Assembly: GCA_904501985.1 (NCBI GenBank)
Contig: CAJGCT010000001.1
Coordinates: 18,994-82,993 of the forward strand
Direction: 5' to 3'
Source: an uncultured Clostridia bacterium
GTDB lineage: Bacteria > Bacillota > Clostridia > Oscillospirales > CAG-272
Length of the DNA stretch: 64,000 nt
The position numbers and the translations under genes were made by a program. Shown here in pieces: positions 36,384-44,912 of this stretch; within the stretch, counting starts at the first letter, position 1; every line of letters starts with the position of its first letter. The notes under the pieces are model-generated. The model saw only the letters and a list, made by a program, of their open reading frames with translations, had not been told where the DNA came from and did not search any database.

Positions 36384-36483
36384 ATTATACCACATAAGTG
36401 TGCAGGTTTCAATTAGGATAATCCCCGAACATTCTGACTGTGTTTTTTGCATAATATACTATAAATTTTCGAAATTTGTCGAA
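36384..36483 (-). promoter_or_regulatory. 0A-box-like operator and promoter of the copy 3-copy 2 operon
   Basis: On the minus strand the same 16-mer TTCGACAAATTTCGAA occupies 36483-36468. After exactly 55 bp follows TTGAAA (36412-36407), 17 bp, TATAAT (36389-36384). Operator sequence, orientation, spacing and -35 are the same as for copy 1, although the 55-bp spacers themselves do not match. Confidence 0.75.
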
Positions 36484-36554
36484 AAGTTAAAGATGCGGTA
36501 AAATAAGTAAAAAAATATTAGTCTGTCACCGCGTTGCGATGACGGACAGCTAAT
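36476..36554 (+). promoter_or_regulatory. cysK promoter overlapping the 0A-like site, and leader hairpin
   Basis: Plus strand: TTGTCG (36476-36481), 17 bp, TAAAAT (36499-36504). The -35 lies inside the 0A-box TGTCGAA (36477-36483). The short leader carries ATTAG and CTGTC pairing with GACAG and CTAAT (36517-36554), directly before the ribosome binding site of cysK. The -35 is weak, which suits an activated promoter. Confidence 0.5.
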
Positions 36555-36566
36555 GAAAGGAAGCAT

Positions 36567-37499
36567 ATGAACATATACAGATCTTTTGGAGAGCTTATCG
36601 GAAAGACACCGCTTTTTGAGACGGTGCATTACAGTGAAAAGCATAATCTGGCGGCAAAAATATTCGCAAAGCTTGAATATTTTAATCCGGCAGGCAGTGT
36701 TAAGGACAGAGCGGCTCTTTATATGATAAATGACGCCGAAAAAAGCGGCAGACTTAAGCCGGGTGGGACGATAATAGAGCCTACAAGCGGAAATACGGGC
36801 ATAGGACTTGCGGCGGTTGCCGCTTCACGCGGATACAAGGTCATACTGACAATGCCCGATACCATGAGTGTGGAACGCCGGACTCTGCTTGGTGCTTACG
36901 GAGCCGAGCTGATCCTTACAGACGGCAAACTCGGTATGTCGGGTGCCATAGAGAAGGCGAGGGAGCTTGCGGCGCAGATTGACGGAAGCATAATAGCAGG
37001 ACAGTTTGAGAATCCGGCAAATGCTATGGCGCATTATGAGACCACCGGTCCTGAGATATGGGAGGATATGGACGGAAAGGTTGACATATTCGTTGCCGGC
37101 GTTGGAACAGGCGGCACTATCACGGGAATCGGCAGATATCTTAAAGAGAAAAATCCGAATGTAAAAATAGTTGCCGCAGAGCCTGCTTCCTCACCTATGC
37201 TTTCCAAGGGAAAGAGCGGAGCGCACGGACTTCAAGGCATCGGGGCGAATTTTGTGCCGGATATACTCGATGTATCGCTTCTTGACGAAATTATAACCGT
37301 AAATGAACAGGAAGCATACGGTGCCGCAAGGGCACTTGCAGGAAGCGAGGGAATCCTTGTTGGTATATCTTCCGGTGCGGCTCTCCATGCCGCTACATTG
37401 CTTGCAAAGCGCCCGGAGAATGCAGGACTAAGTATCGTGGTACTGCTTCCGGATACGGGCGACAGATACTTGTCAACGCCCCTTTTTGGCGGTAAATAA
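36567..37499 (+). CDS. cysK: Cysteine synthase (O-acetylserine sulfhydrylase)
   Basis: PLP enzyme that makes cysteine from O-acetylserine and sulfide. The 310 residues carry the PLP lysine in NPAGSVKDRAALYM, the phosphate loop EPTSGNTGIGLA, and GTGGTITGIGRYL and GISSGAA. AAAGGAAG precedes the ATG. It appears to be transcribed alone. Its predicted promoter shares the 0A-like site with the divergent Spo0A-domain operon. Confidence 0.95.
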   Translation: MNIYRSFGELIGKTPLFETVHYSEKHNLAAKIFAKLEYFNPAGSVKDRAALYMINDAEKSGRLKPGGTIIEPTSGNTGIGLAAVAASRGYKVILTMPDTMSVERRTLLGAYGAELILTDGKLGMSGAIEKARELAAQIDGSIIAGQFENPANAMAHYETTGPEIWEDMDGKVDIFVAGVGTGGTITGIGRYLKEKNPNVKIVAAEPASSPMLSKGKSGAHGLQGIGANFVPDILDVSLLDEIITVNEQEAYGAARALAGSEGILVGISSGAALHAATLLAKRPENAGLSIVVLLPDTGDRYLSTPLFGGK

Positions 37500-37512
37500 A
37501 TACAGTAAATGG

Positions 37513-37544
37513 GCGCGGTCAGCATAAAATGCTGCCGCGCTTTT
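37513..37544 (+). terminator. Terminator of cysK
   Basis: GCGCGG and CAGCAT (one-base bulge) pair with ATGCTG and CCGCGC, followed by TTTT. Confidence 0.88.
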
Positions 37545-37557
37545 AAAGATATATTAT

Positions 37558-37624
37558 TATCACTGCGTACAGTGATATTTTGTCTAATTTCACTATTGAC
37601 AAAATTGCGGTTTAGGGCTAATAT
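37558..37624 (+). promoter_or_regulatory. Promoter of the cation antiporter with an upstream inverted repeat
   Basis: TTGACA (37596-37601), 17 bp, TAATAT (37619-37624). About 20 bp upstream is the inverted repeat TATCACTG (37558-37565) and CAGTGATA (37570-37577), a possible operator. Confidence 0.65.
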
Positions 37625-37676
37625 ATTATAGGTCGTGTAAATACACGGCAAATCTAATTATATAGGGAAGTATGTT

Positions 37677-38972
37677 ATGACTTTGCTTCTTTCAATTTCA
37701 CTTGCAATGCTTGTTGGCTTGATGCTTTCAAGGCTTGCAAAGCTTGTATCTCTTCCGGCAGTTACCGCTTATCTTGTGGCGGGAATTTTAGTCGGACCTT
37801 ACTGCATAGGTGCTCTCGGAATAGACGGACTTGGATTCCCGTCTCTTGAAAGTCTTGAGCATCTGTCTCTTATTTCCAATGCTGCCCTCGGATTTATCGC
37901 TTTCTCAATCGGAAACGAATTCCGCCTTTCACAGCTGAGAAAAACCGGCAAGGCGGCGACCTTCATCGGTATTTTTCAGGCGGTTACGGCGGCTGTAGTT
38001 GTTGATATTGCGCTTGTCGCGGTACATTTTGCAATGCCGGATGTGCTGACCTTGTCTGCCGCTATTGTACTTGGCGCTGTAGCTACCGCCACAGCACCTG
38101 CGGCAACCTTGATGGTTGTACGTCAGTACAAGGCCAAGGGTGAGCTTACAGACCTGCTTCTTCCTATCGTTGCAATTGACGATGCGGTGGGACTTGTGGT
38201 GTTTGCCATATCTCTCGGTGTGGCACGTGCGCTTGAGATGGGACATATCGACGTTATCTCAATTATACTTAACCCCATTATTGAAATCGTGGGATCACTG
38301 CTCCTCGGTGCACTTATGGGTGCTGTACTTACTTTTATCGAGCGTTTCTTCCACTCACGCTCCAAGCGTATGTCCATGGCAATAGCGTTTGTGTTCCTTA
38401 CGGTTTCACTGTCTATGCTGAAATTCCACATTGGTCCGGTTGAGATCGGTTTCTCATCGCTCCTTGTATGCATGATGCTTGGAACAGTGTTCTGCAATAT
38501 GTGCGACTATTCAGAGGAGCTTATGGAGCGTGTTGACGGTTGGACAACCCCGCTGTTCATACTGTTCTTTGTTCTTTCCGGTGCTGAGCTTAATATTTCT
38601 GTGTTCGGAAATGTTATGATAGTTCTGATAGGCGTTGCATTCCTTGCGGCGCGTGCTGTCGGAAAGTGCGGCGGAGCGTATTTAAGTGCAAAATGGATGA
38701 AATGTCCATCTAATGTATGCAAGTATCTTGGCATCACACTTCTTCCGCAGGCAGGTGTGGCACTCGGTATGTCACTGCTTGTAAGCGATCTCTCACAGGG
38801 CGGACTTATCAGGAATATTGTCCTGTTCTCTGTGCTTGTGCTTGAGCTTGTAGGTCCGCTTGCGACCAAGATTGCCCTTACCAAGGCAGGCGATATCATT
38901 CCGGAAGGAAAAACATCGGCGCGCGGCGTTATTCCCAGCAAGCATGTTGGTCCTCATCCGAAGCAAAAGTAA
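37677..38972 (+). CDS. Cation:proton antiporter (CPA2/Kef-like)
   Basis: A 431-residue polytopic membrane protein with about twelve membrane segments. It starts LLLSISLAMLVGLMLSRLAKL and has the CPA2 core: ATATAPAATLMVVRQYKAKG, then LPIVAIDDAVGLVVFAIS with the acidic pair, and LPQAGVALGMSLLVSD in the second half. No soluble TrkA-type nucleotide-binding domain follows. It probably exchanges Na+ or K+ for H+. It is transcribed alone. Confidence 0.9.
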   Translation: MTLLLSISLAMLVGLMLSRLAKLVSLPAVTAYLVAGILVGPYCIGALGIDGLGFPSLESLEHLSLISNAALGFIAFSIGNEFRLSQLRKTGKAATFIGIFQAVTAAVVVDIALVAVHFAMPDVLTLSAAIVLGAVATATAPAATLMVVRQYKAKGELTDLLLPIVAIDDAVGLVVFAISLGVARALEMGHIDVISIILNPIIEIVGSLLLGALMGAVLTFIERFFHSRSKRMSMAIAFVFLTVSLSMLKFHIGPVEIGFSSLLVCMMLGTVFCNMCDYSEELMERVDGWTTPLFILFFVLSGAELNISVFGNVMIVLIGVAFLAARAVGKCGGAYLSAKWMKCPSNVCKYLGITLLPQAGVALGMSLLVSDLSQGGLIRNIVLFSVLVLELVGPLATKIALTKAGDIIPEGKTSARGVIPSKHVGPHPKQK

Positions 38973-38980
38973 ATTATATA

Positions 38981-39015
38981 AAAAATATCCTCGGATTTGC
39001 TCCGAGGATATTTTT
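38981..39015. terminator. Bidirectional terminator
   Basis: AAAAATATCCTCGGA (38981-38995) pairs perfectly with TCCGAGGATATTTTT (39001-39015) around a five-base loop, between the antiporter and the convergent sulfatase gene. Confidence 0.92.
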
Positions 39016-39018
39016 ATA

Positions 39019-40947
39019 CTATTTGTAAGTCTTTACTGCATACGCAAGCTCAGTGCCATCGTCGGCAATCTGAACCACATCCGGCTCGCTGTTAGAGAAA
39101 AGTACATTTTCTACAGCTAAAGTGTTGGAGTCAATAAAGAGAGTGTTGCGCTTCACGCCGTCAAGCTTGACGGTGCTGTACTTGTTGAAACCGGTTCCCT
39201 TTATATACAATGTGCCGTCTGACACCGAGTAGGATTCCACAGTAATTGGTTGTGTACCGAATGTCATTTGCGTGGGCGTGTGTTTGTTGCCGCCCTCGTC
39301 GTAAAGCTGAGCGTATTCAAGCGTATGAAGCGCATCGTCATAAGGCTCTCCTGTCTTGAAGCCGTTCTGATGAAGCAGCGTGATATCTCCCACATGGATG
39401 CCGCACAGTTGTCCGACATACGCTGAAAGCATATAAGCTTCAAGATCGCGGTCATATGTATTGGGGTCAACAGAGTTATCAATACCCTGAAGCTCACTGC
39501 TACTCCATATCACATACTCGGTTTCGTATGCACTGCCGTTTTTCATCATATCGTCGGTAAGCGAAAGTGCCGGGAGATGGTCTCCGTAAAATACCACAAC
39601 GCAGGGCTCACCGCGCGACTCAAGAGAATCGCAAAAGTCGCCTATGAATTTGTCTATATCGTGGATCTCATTTACATAGAAATCATACTGATAATACATC
39701 TTTTCATCGGTGATGTTGTATACGTCAATTGGACCTTTTTCCACAAAGATTCCCTGATTTGACAGCGGCTCATCGGGATATCTTCCGTGTGCCTGCACGC
39801 TGACTGCAAAAACAAAGTCGGCGGTATTGGTTGAATCAAGGGCGGAGTTTATCTCTTTTATAAGATTTCTGTCGTGAACCCAGCTTAGTACATTCTTCGT
39901 TACGTCAGACATCATCTCAAGCGACGTAAATGTATCAAATCCAAGATTGGGATAGACCTTATGGCGGTCATAGAAGGTTGCAATGTAAGTATGGATAGCG
40001 TGGGCTGAATATCCAAGCGTTTTAAGGTTTGCGGCAAGGCTTTCGCAGGCGCGGTCCTGAAGGACGGTAGTATACGGAAATTCACCGAATCCGAAGTGAT
40101 CCAGATTCATTCCCGTCAGGACTTCAAATTCGATGTTTGCTGTTCCGCCGCCTATATGAGGTACGCGCATGAAGCCGGATATGTTGTTTTCCTTAAGTGC
40201 TGTAAAATTGGGCGTGGGGTCCTCTGAAAATTCAACATCTTTTACGTATTTTACGTCAAAGAAGGATTCAAGCTGAACGTATATTACGTTCGGAAGCTTG
40301 TCCGATACGGTAGAATCGGAGGTGTTCTTCAGTGCATCAATTATCTCGTTTGCCTTGTCCGAGGAATATCCGCCCGGACGTTTGACTCCCTGAGAAATGA
40401 TACTGCGTGTAAAGCAGTAAACAAAGCCGTAGGATTCGTATGAGTCGGATAGCTCAGCCGTTTCGTAATCCGATGCATCTACAGGTACGGCAAGTGCGCC
40501 GAGTCCCACCGTCAGGATCGCTGTAAGCACCACGCATACGATGGATTTCTTATAGTTTACATGACAGCGCGGGCATTTGATAAACATAACCACTCCGAGC
40601 GCAATAACTGCGACAATCCCTACTATTATAAGCACAATTTGAATTGTGGATAAATACAGATCCATAATGTCAAGAGCCGATTTGACAATAAGGAAGTCGA
40701 TTGCGGAGAGAGGGGATGAACGGTATGTCAGTACCACGGCATTTGTTATGCCGAGAATCAGCCACAAAAGGCAGGCGAAAAAGAGAAATGTAAGTCTGCG
40801 CCGCAAAAGCAGAGAAATCGACAGAGTGAATAAAATAATAAGGGTATTTGCGGCGAAGATGTGCGGTGACGATATTAAAAATGTCAACGCACCCATTAGG
40901 GAGCGGCGCCCCAAAATTTCAAGGATAAATTCCAAAACAAATGCCAA
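39019..40947 (-). CDS. LTA synthase family sulfatase-like membrane protein
   Basis: Membrane phosphoglycerol-transferase-like protein with several N-terminal membrane segments (to about residue 160) and an outer sulfatase-fold domain. IGGGTANIEFEVLTG carries the catalytic Thr, and VFYGDHLPAL supplies metal ligands. A C-terminal beta-rich extension (about residues 560-642) follows. The only ordinary start codon is TTG 40947, but it lacks a ribosome binding site and cuts into the first membrane segment. The frame stays open for 29 more codons to an ACG at 41034 placed 10 bases after AGGAG. Lipoteichoic acid or glycan decoration is the likely role. Confidence 0.88.
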   Translation of the reverse strand: MAFVLEFILEILGRRSLMGALTFLISSPHIFAANTLIILFTLSISLLLRRRLTFLFFACLLWLILGITNAVVLTYRSSPLSAIDFLIVKSALDIMDLYLSTIQIVLIIVGIVAVIALGVVMFIKCPRCHVNYKKSIVCVVLTAILTVGLGALAVPVDASDYETAELSDSYESYGFVYCFTRSIISQGVKRPGGYSSDKANEIIDALKNTSDSTVSDKLPNVIYVQLESFFDVKYVKDVEFSEDPTPNFTALKENNISGFMRVPHIGGGTANIEFEVLTGMNLDHFGFGEFPYTTVLQDRACESLAANLKTLGYSAHAIHTYIATFYDRHKVYPNLGFDTFTSLEMMSDVTKNVLSWVHDRNLIKEINSALDSTNTADFVFAVSVQAHGRYPDEPLSNQGIFVEKGPIDVYNITDEKMYYQYDFYVNEIHDIDKFIGDFCDSLESRGEPCVVVFYGDHLPALSLTDDMMKNGSAYETEYVIWSSSELQGIDNSVDPNTYDRDLEAYMLSAYVGQLCGIHVGDITLLHQNGFKTGEPYDDALHTLEYAQLYDEGGNKHTPTQMTFGTQPITVESYSVSDGTLYIKGTGFNKYSTVKLDGVKRNTLFIDSNTLAVENVLFSNSEPDVVQIADDGTELAYAVKTYK

Positions 40948-41123
40948 CCCTACAAGAATTGGGATGGTAATGTGAAGCGGTGCAAAAATAAAGCGTTTTA
41001 TACAGCCGCGAATGTTACTTATAATAGTCTGCGTGGTAAGTCCACTCCTTTTTTATGTAATTTCTAATATATCATATCACGATAGTATGAACTGCGGAAT
41101 ATGAAAATGTAAACAGAATTTTA

Positions 41124-42083
41124 TTATTGATTAAATTCCTTTAAAAACCATATTTTGCTCTTTTGCGCCGAAAAGCTTTTTTTATCGAGGTAATCAAGCA
41201 CGGTGCCGTGGGTTTTGAATCTGAATTCCAGCTTGTATGCGTATAACGCCTGAAATTTGTATCCATGCTTCCTATCGTCTCTGTTTATGCCGTATTTTCC
41301 ATCTCCAAGGAGCGGATGACCGATTGATGCAAAGTGTGCACGTATTTGATGTGTTCGTCCTGTAACAAGCTCCACTTCAACAAGCGAAAGGTCACGGGAT
41401 TCTTCAATCACACGGTATTTTGTGATTATTTCCTTGTAACCCGGACGGGGAGACGTTGAAATATCCACCATGTTGCTGGCGGAGTCCTTTTTTAAGTATC
41501 CTCTCAGCGTATCGGTTTTCTTCTTTGGAATACCGTGAATCGCGGCAAGGTAAAATTTTGACAGCTCGTCGTTTTTGATCTTTTCGTTCATTACGCGAAG
41601 AGCTTCCGCATTTTTTGCCGCGATGACAATGCCGCCGGTGTTTCTGTCGATACGGTTGCACAGCGCGGGGGCAAACGACTGCTCGTCCTCGGGCTTATAT
41701 TCACCTTTTCTGTAGAGGTAAGCTTTGACATGACCTATAAGGGTATTAACCTCTTCCTCGTCATCGGAATGAACAATAAGCCCCGGCTGTTTTTCAAGGA
41801 GCATTATGTTTTCATCCTCGTACACGATGTCAAGATGGGGTGTCAGCTTCATAAAAGCCTGCTCTGTGGCGGTATCCGAGAAGAATTCCTCTGATACGAA
41901 CATCTCAACTGTGTCGCCCTCGTTAAGAATATACCCGATGTCGGTACGCTTACGGTTTACCTTTATCTTTTTGGTGCGTATGCATTTGTACATAAGCGAT
42001 TTTGGCATTGCCTTGACCGCTTTTGAAAGAAATTTATCAAGACGCTGTCCTGCGTCGTTTTGTTTTATATATAATGTGCGCAT
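41124..42083 (-). CDS. RluA family RNA pseudouridine synthase
   Basis: A 319-residue enzyme that isomerises uridines in rRNA or tRNA. It has an N-terminal S4 RNA-binding domain (RLDKFLSKAVKAMPKSLMYKC) and the catalytic block CNRIDRNTGGIVIAAK with the essential Asp, then VTGRTHQIRAHFASIGHPLLGD. Which uridine it modifies (RluC, RluD or another) cannot be told. Confidence 0.93.
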   Translation of the reverse strand: MRTLYIKQNDAGQRLDKFLSKAVKAMPKSLMYKCIRTKKIKVNRKRTDIGYILNEGDTVEMFVSEEFFSDTATEQAFMKLTPHLDIVYEDENIMLLEKQPGLIVHSDDEEEVNTLIGHVKAYLYRKGEYKPEDEQSFAPALCNRIDRNTGGIVIAAKNAEALRVMNEKIKNDELSKFYLAAIHGIPKKKTDTLRGYLKKDSASNMVDISTSPRPGYKEIITKYRVIEESRDLSLVEVELVTGRTHQIRAHFASIGHPLLGDGKYGINRDDRKHGYKFQALYAYKLEFRFKTHGTVLDYLDKKSFSAQKSKIWFLKEFNQ

Positions 42084-42156
42084 TGATTACTCCTGTCACT
42101 TGTATCGGTGTTGTTTGACGTTGTAACGCGCCGAAATGTTCCCGAAATTCATATAT

Positions 42157-42672
42157 TTATAGAATAACATATATAGGTTTTGAGGTATACTTTTCTGAGG
42201 AGCATATGCACACCGCATAATCCTCATATAAAAAGTGCGAGAAGCACAGCTCCGAATCAAATACCGAAAATGAACTCATAGGGCGGGCAAAACCTTCACC
42301 GGTATATTTCATATAACTTTCCTTTGCGCACCAGACTTCATAAAAATTCATCGCCGGTGCTTTTATCACATAATCGGCTTCGGACGGCGTGAAATACCGC
42401 TTTGCCAAGCGCACAAGCCGCTCCTCGGTGCCGTCTGTATATTCTATGTCCACTCCGATTTCATGATCGGATATTGCCACCGCGCAAAGAGTGTTTGAAT
42501 GTGATATGCTGATATGGATCTTATCTTCATCTTTGAATCGCGGTCTGCCGTTTTTATCATGACACAGCATGGCAGATCTTTTAAATATGTCACGAAACGC
42601 ATATTCCGAAAGCTTTCGTGCCGCCTCGTGCTCATCTGATTTTGTACATCCTGTAAGATACAGCCGTATCAC
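42157..42672 (-). CDS. 4'-phosphopantetheinyl transferase (Sfp type)
   Basis: Transfers phosphopantetheine to acyl or peptidyl carrier proteins. The magnesium-binding blocks are IGVDIEY and WCAKESYMKYTGEGF. GTG 42672 is chosen as start since AAAGGAGG lies eight bases before it, giving 171 residues; this is short for Sfp and closer to AcpS-like Sfp variants. No polyketide or peptide synthetase genes are in the window, so it may serve fatty acid synthesis. Confidence 0.88.
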   Translation of the reverse strand: MIRLYLTGCTKSDEHEAARKLSEYAFRDIFKRSAMLCHDKNGRPRFKDEDKIHISISHSNTLCAVAISDHEIGVDIEYTDGTEERLVRLAKRYFTPSEADYVIKAPAMNFYEVWCAKESYMKYTGEGFARPMSSFSVFDSELCFSHFLYEDYAVCICSSEKYTSKPIYVIL

Positions 42673-42705
42673 GGTGTGCGCCTCCTTTCGGTATAAAGCG
42701 ACAAA

Positions 42706-42731
42706 ACGAGGCACCGTGCACGGCACCTCGT
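42706..42731 (-). terminator. Terminator of the rnf operon
   Basis: ACGAGG pairs with CCTCGT with an inner GC stem (two wobble pairs). On the minus strand it is followed by TTTTG. It begins eight bases after the rnfB stop. Confidence 0.8.
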
Positions 42732-42738
42732 GTATTTG

Positions 42739-43587
42739 TCAAGCTTCTTCGATGTGTTCGGGATTTATTGTGACGCTGACACGCTGGGATTTATCCGACC
42801 AAATGATCTTTCTCGGACACTTCTCGACGCACGCACCGCACTGAACACATTTTTCGTAGTCGATGGATGCAACATAGTCGGTAACGTGTATAGCACCCTC
42901 AGCGCAAGCTTTCTCGCAAAGGCGGCAGCTTATGCAGCCTACCTCGCAGTATTTTTTGGTAACAGCACCCTTATCTACAGACATACATCCAACCCAATGG
43001 GTAGAATCGTAGGGGATAAGCTTAATAATATGCTTCGGACACGCTGTAACGCACTTGCCGCACGCCTGACACTTTTCGTAGTCAACTACAGCAACGCCGT
43101 TTACTACTTCAATAGCGTCAAACACGCACGCCTTAACGCAGTTTCCAAGACCGATGCATCCGTTGGGGCAAAGCTTGTCGCCACCGCCAAGCTTTGAAGC
43201 GGCATAGCAGTCAACAGCACCCTCGTAAACGTATTTTTTATTGGCAAATTCAGATGTGCCGGAGCACATAACCTGTGCACGCATACGGACAGGCTTTTCA
43301 GCCGCAACACCCATTATGGCGGCTATTTTTGCGGCAAGCGCTTCGTCGCCTGCAACACAGGCGGAGGTTTTAGCTTCGCCTTTTGCAATAGCCTCGGCTA
43401 ATGCCGCACAGCCTGCGTAGCCGCATCCGCCGCAGTTAGCACCCGGAAGCAGTTCGGATATCTCCTCCACACGCTCGTCTGATTTCACATAAAAAATTTT
43501 TGAAGCTATGGCAAGAAGTACACCCATTGCGCCGCCGAGAATTGCAAACCACAGGGCGGCAAAAAGAATATTTTGAATGTTTTCCAT
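42739..43587 (-). CDS. rnfB: Rnf complex subunit RnfB
   Basis: Iron-sulfur subunit of the ferredoxin:NAD+ oxidoreductase that pumps Na+ or H+. The 282 residues have an N-terminal membrane anchor, the CGGCGYAGC cluster motif and several ferredoxin-type clusters (CPNGCIGLGNC, CQACGKCVTAC, CISCRLCEKAC, CVQCGACVEKC). It is the last gene of rnfCDGEAB and probably receives electrons from ferredoxin. Confidence 0.96.
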   Translation of the reverse strand: MENIQNILFAALWFAILGGAMGVLLAIASKIFYVKSDERVEEISELLPGANCGGCGYAGCAALAEAIAKGEAKTSACVAGDEALAAKIAAIMGVAAEKPVRMRAQVMCSGTSEFANKKYVYEGAVDCYAASKLGGGDKLCPNGCIGLGNCVKACVFDAIEVVNGVAVVDYEKCQACGKCVTACPKHIIKLIPYDSTHWVGCMSVDKGAVTKKYCEVGCISCRLCEKACAEGAIHVTDYVASIDYEKCVQCGACVEKCPRKIIWSDKSQRVSVTINPEHIEEA

Positions 43588-43600
43588 CTGTGTGTCCCCC

Positions 43601-44188
43601 TTAGAAGCTCATTCCGGAGAAGCCGGAGAAAGCCATGGCGATAAGTCCCGCCGCGATAAGTGCAATGGGAGTGCCGCGGAAGCTTTTTGGCGGCTCAGCA
43701 AAGGAAATGCGCACGCGGACTCCTGCGAAGATAACTATAGCCAAGGTGAAGCCAACCGCAGATGCGAAGCCGTATGCTAAGGATTCAATGAAATTGTACC
43801 CGTTCTGAATATTAAGAAGTGCAGAACCGAGCACGGCACAGTTGGTTGTGATAAGCGGCAGGTAAATACCCAGCGCACCGTAAAGAGCCGGTACAAATTT
43901 GCGAAGGAACATTTCGATAAGCTGAACGAGAGATGCGATTATCAAAATGAACGCGATGGTTTCAAGATATTCAAGTCCAAACGGAACAAGTATCAGGTGA
44001 TATACCGCCCATGTTGCCGCGCTTGAGAGGGTCATTACGAACACCACGGCGAAGCCCATACCCAGTGCGGTATCCGGCTTTTCGGATACACCGAGGAAAG
44101 GACAGATACCGAGGAATTTTGAGAAAATGTAGTTTTCCACAAGCACCGCACCCAGCATCAAAAGGAGAATTTCAACAAGATAGTCCAT
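43601..44188 (-). CDS. rnfA: Rnf complex subunit RnfA
   Basis: A 195-residue integral membrane subunit with six membrane segments. NYIFSKFLGICPFLGVS at the start and TNCAVLG in the middle are the RnfA/NqrE signature, with Cys residues that can hold a membrane-embedded iron centre. It lies between rnfE and rnfB, one base after rnfE. Confidence 0.96.
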   Translation of the reverse strand: MDYLVEILLLMLGAVLVENYIFSKFLGICPFLGVSEKPDTALGMGFAVVFVMTLSSAATWAVYHLILVPFGLEYLETIAFILIIASLVQLIEMFLRKFVPALYGALGIYLPLITTNCAVLGSALLNIQNGYNFIESLAYGFASAVGFTLAIVIFAGVRVRISFAEPPKSFRGTPIALIAAGLIAMAFSGFSGMSF

Positions 44189-44189
44189 G

Positions 44190-44912
44190 TTAGATCTCCT
44201 CCTTTACTTCCGCTTCGGTTGAAACGGTGATTTCTTCTTCGGCAGCAAGTTCTGCTTCCTTTTCGGCGGCTTTCGTTTCGAGTGACTTCTTTTTGTCTTT
44301 TTCCTTTATGGAGTTCATGATTTTATTCATAAGCGCAATGAGGAATCCGAGAGTGAGAAAAGCACCTGAGGGCAGAATGAAGATGATTGCCGGCTCAAAG
44401 AAGTCGGGCATTATCTGTATTCCGCAGAAAGTACCTGATCCGATGATCTCGCGAACAGATGCAAGAAGCGAGAGCGCAAATGTGAATCCAAGACCCATTG
44501 CAAGACCGTCAACGGCGGAAGGCAGTACGGGATTTTTTGATGCGAATGATTCAGCCCGTGCCAAAATGATACAGTTTACTACTATGAGCGGAATGAAAAG
44601 TCCCAGAGACTTGTCAAGGTCGGGAAGATATGCCTTGATAAGCAGCTGTATTGCCGTTACAAATCCGGAAATGATAACTATGTAAGATGCTATACGTATC
44701 TGCTTTGGAATGAACTTACGGAGAAGTGAAATAAAAATATTGGAGCAGATAAGCACGGCAGTGGTCGAAAGTCCCATTCCAAGTGCGTTTGTTACCGATG
44801 TGGTTACAGCAAGTGTGGCGCACATACCGAGAAGCTGCATAAGAACGGGGTTTTTGTAGAACAGGCCGTCAAGGAACTGCTCGCCGACGTTTTTTACTGT
44901 ATACTTACTCAT
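44190..44912 (-). CDS. rnfE: Rnf complex subunit RnfE
   Basis: A 240-residue membrane subunit homologous to RnfA and NqrD (GLFYKNPVLMQLLGMCATLAVT, then VVNCIILARAESFA). The C-terminal tail of about 45 residues is long, charged and rich in Lys and Glu. It overlaps rnfG by four bases. Confidence 0.96.
   Translation of the reverse strand: MSKYTVKNVGEQFLDGLFYKNPVLMQLLGMCATLAVTTSVTNALGMGLSTTAVLICSNIFISLLRKFIPKQIRIASYIVIISGFVTAIQLLIKAYLPDLDKSLGLFIPLIVVNCIILARAESFASKNPVLPSAVDGLAMGLGFTFALSLLASVREIIGSGTFCGIQIMPDFFEPAIIFILPSGAFLTLGFLIALMNKIMNSIKEKDKKKSLETKAAEKEAELAAEEEITVSTEAEVKEEI

Noticed and set aside
34732..36412. A split full-length spo0A
   Set aside because: No CheY-like receiver (no DD...D...K pattern) is present in any frame, and each domain gene has its own start signals.
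36484..36566. T-box or SAM riboswitch before cysK
   Set aside because: The leader is under 60 bases with one simple stem and no conserved T-box or S-box sequence.
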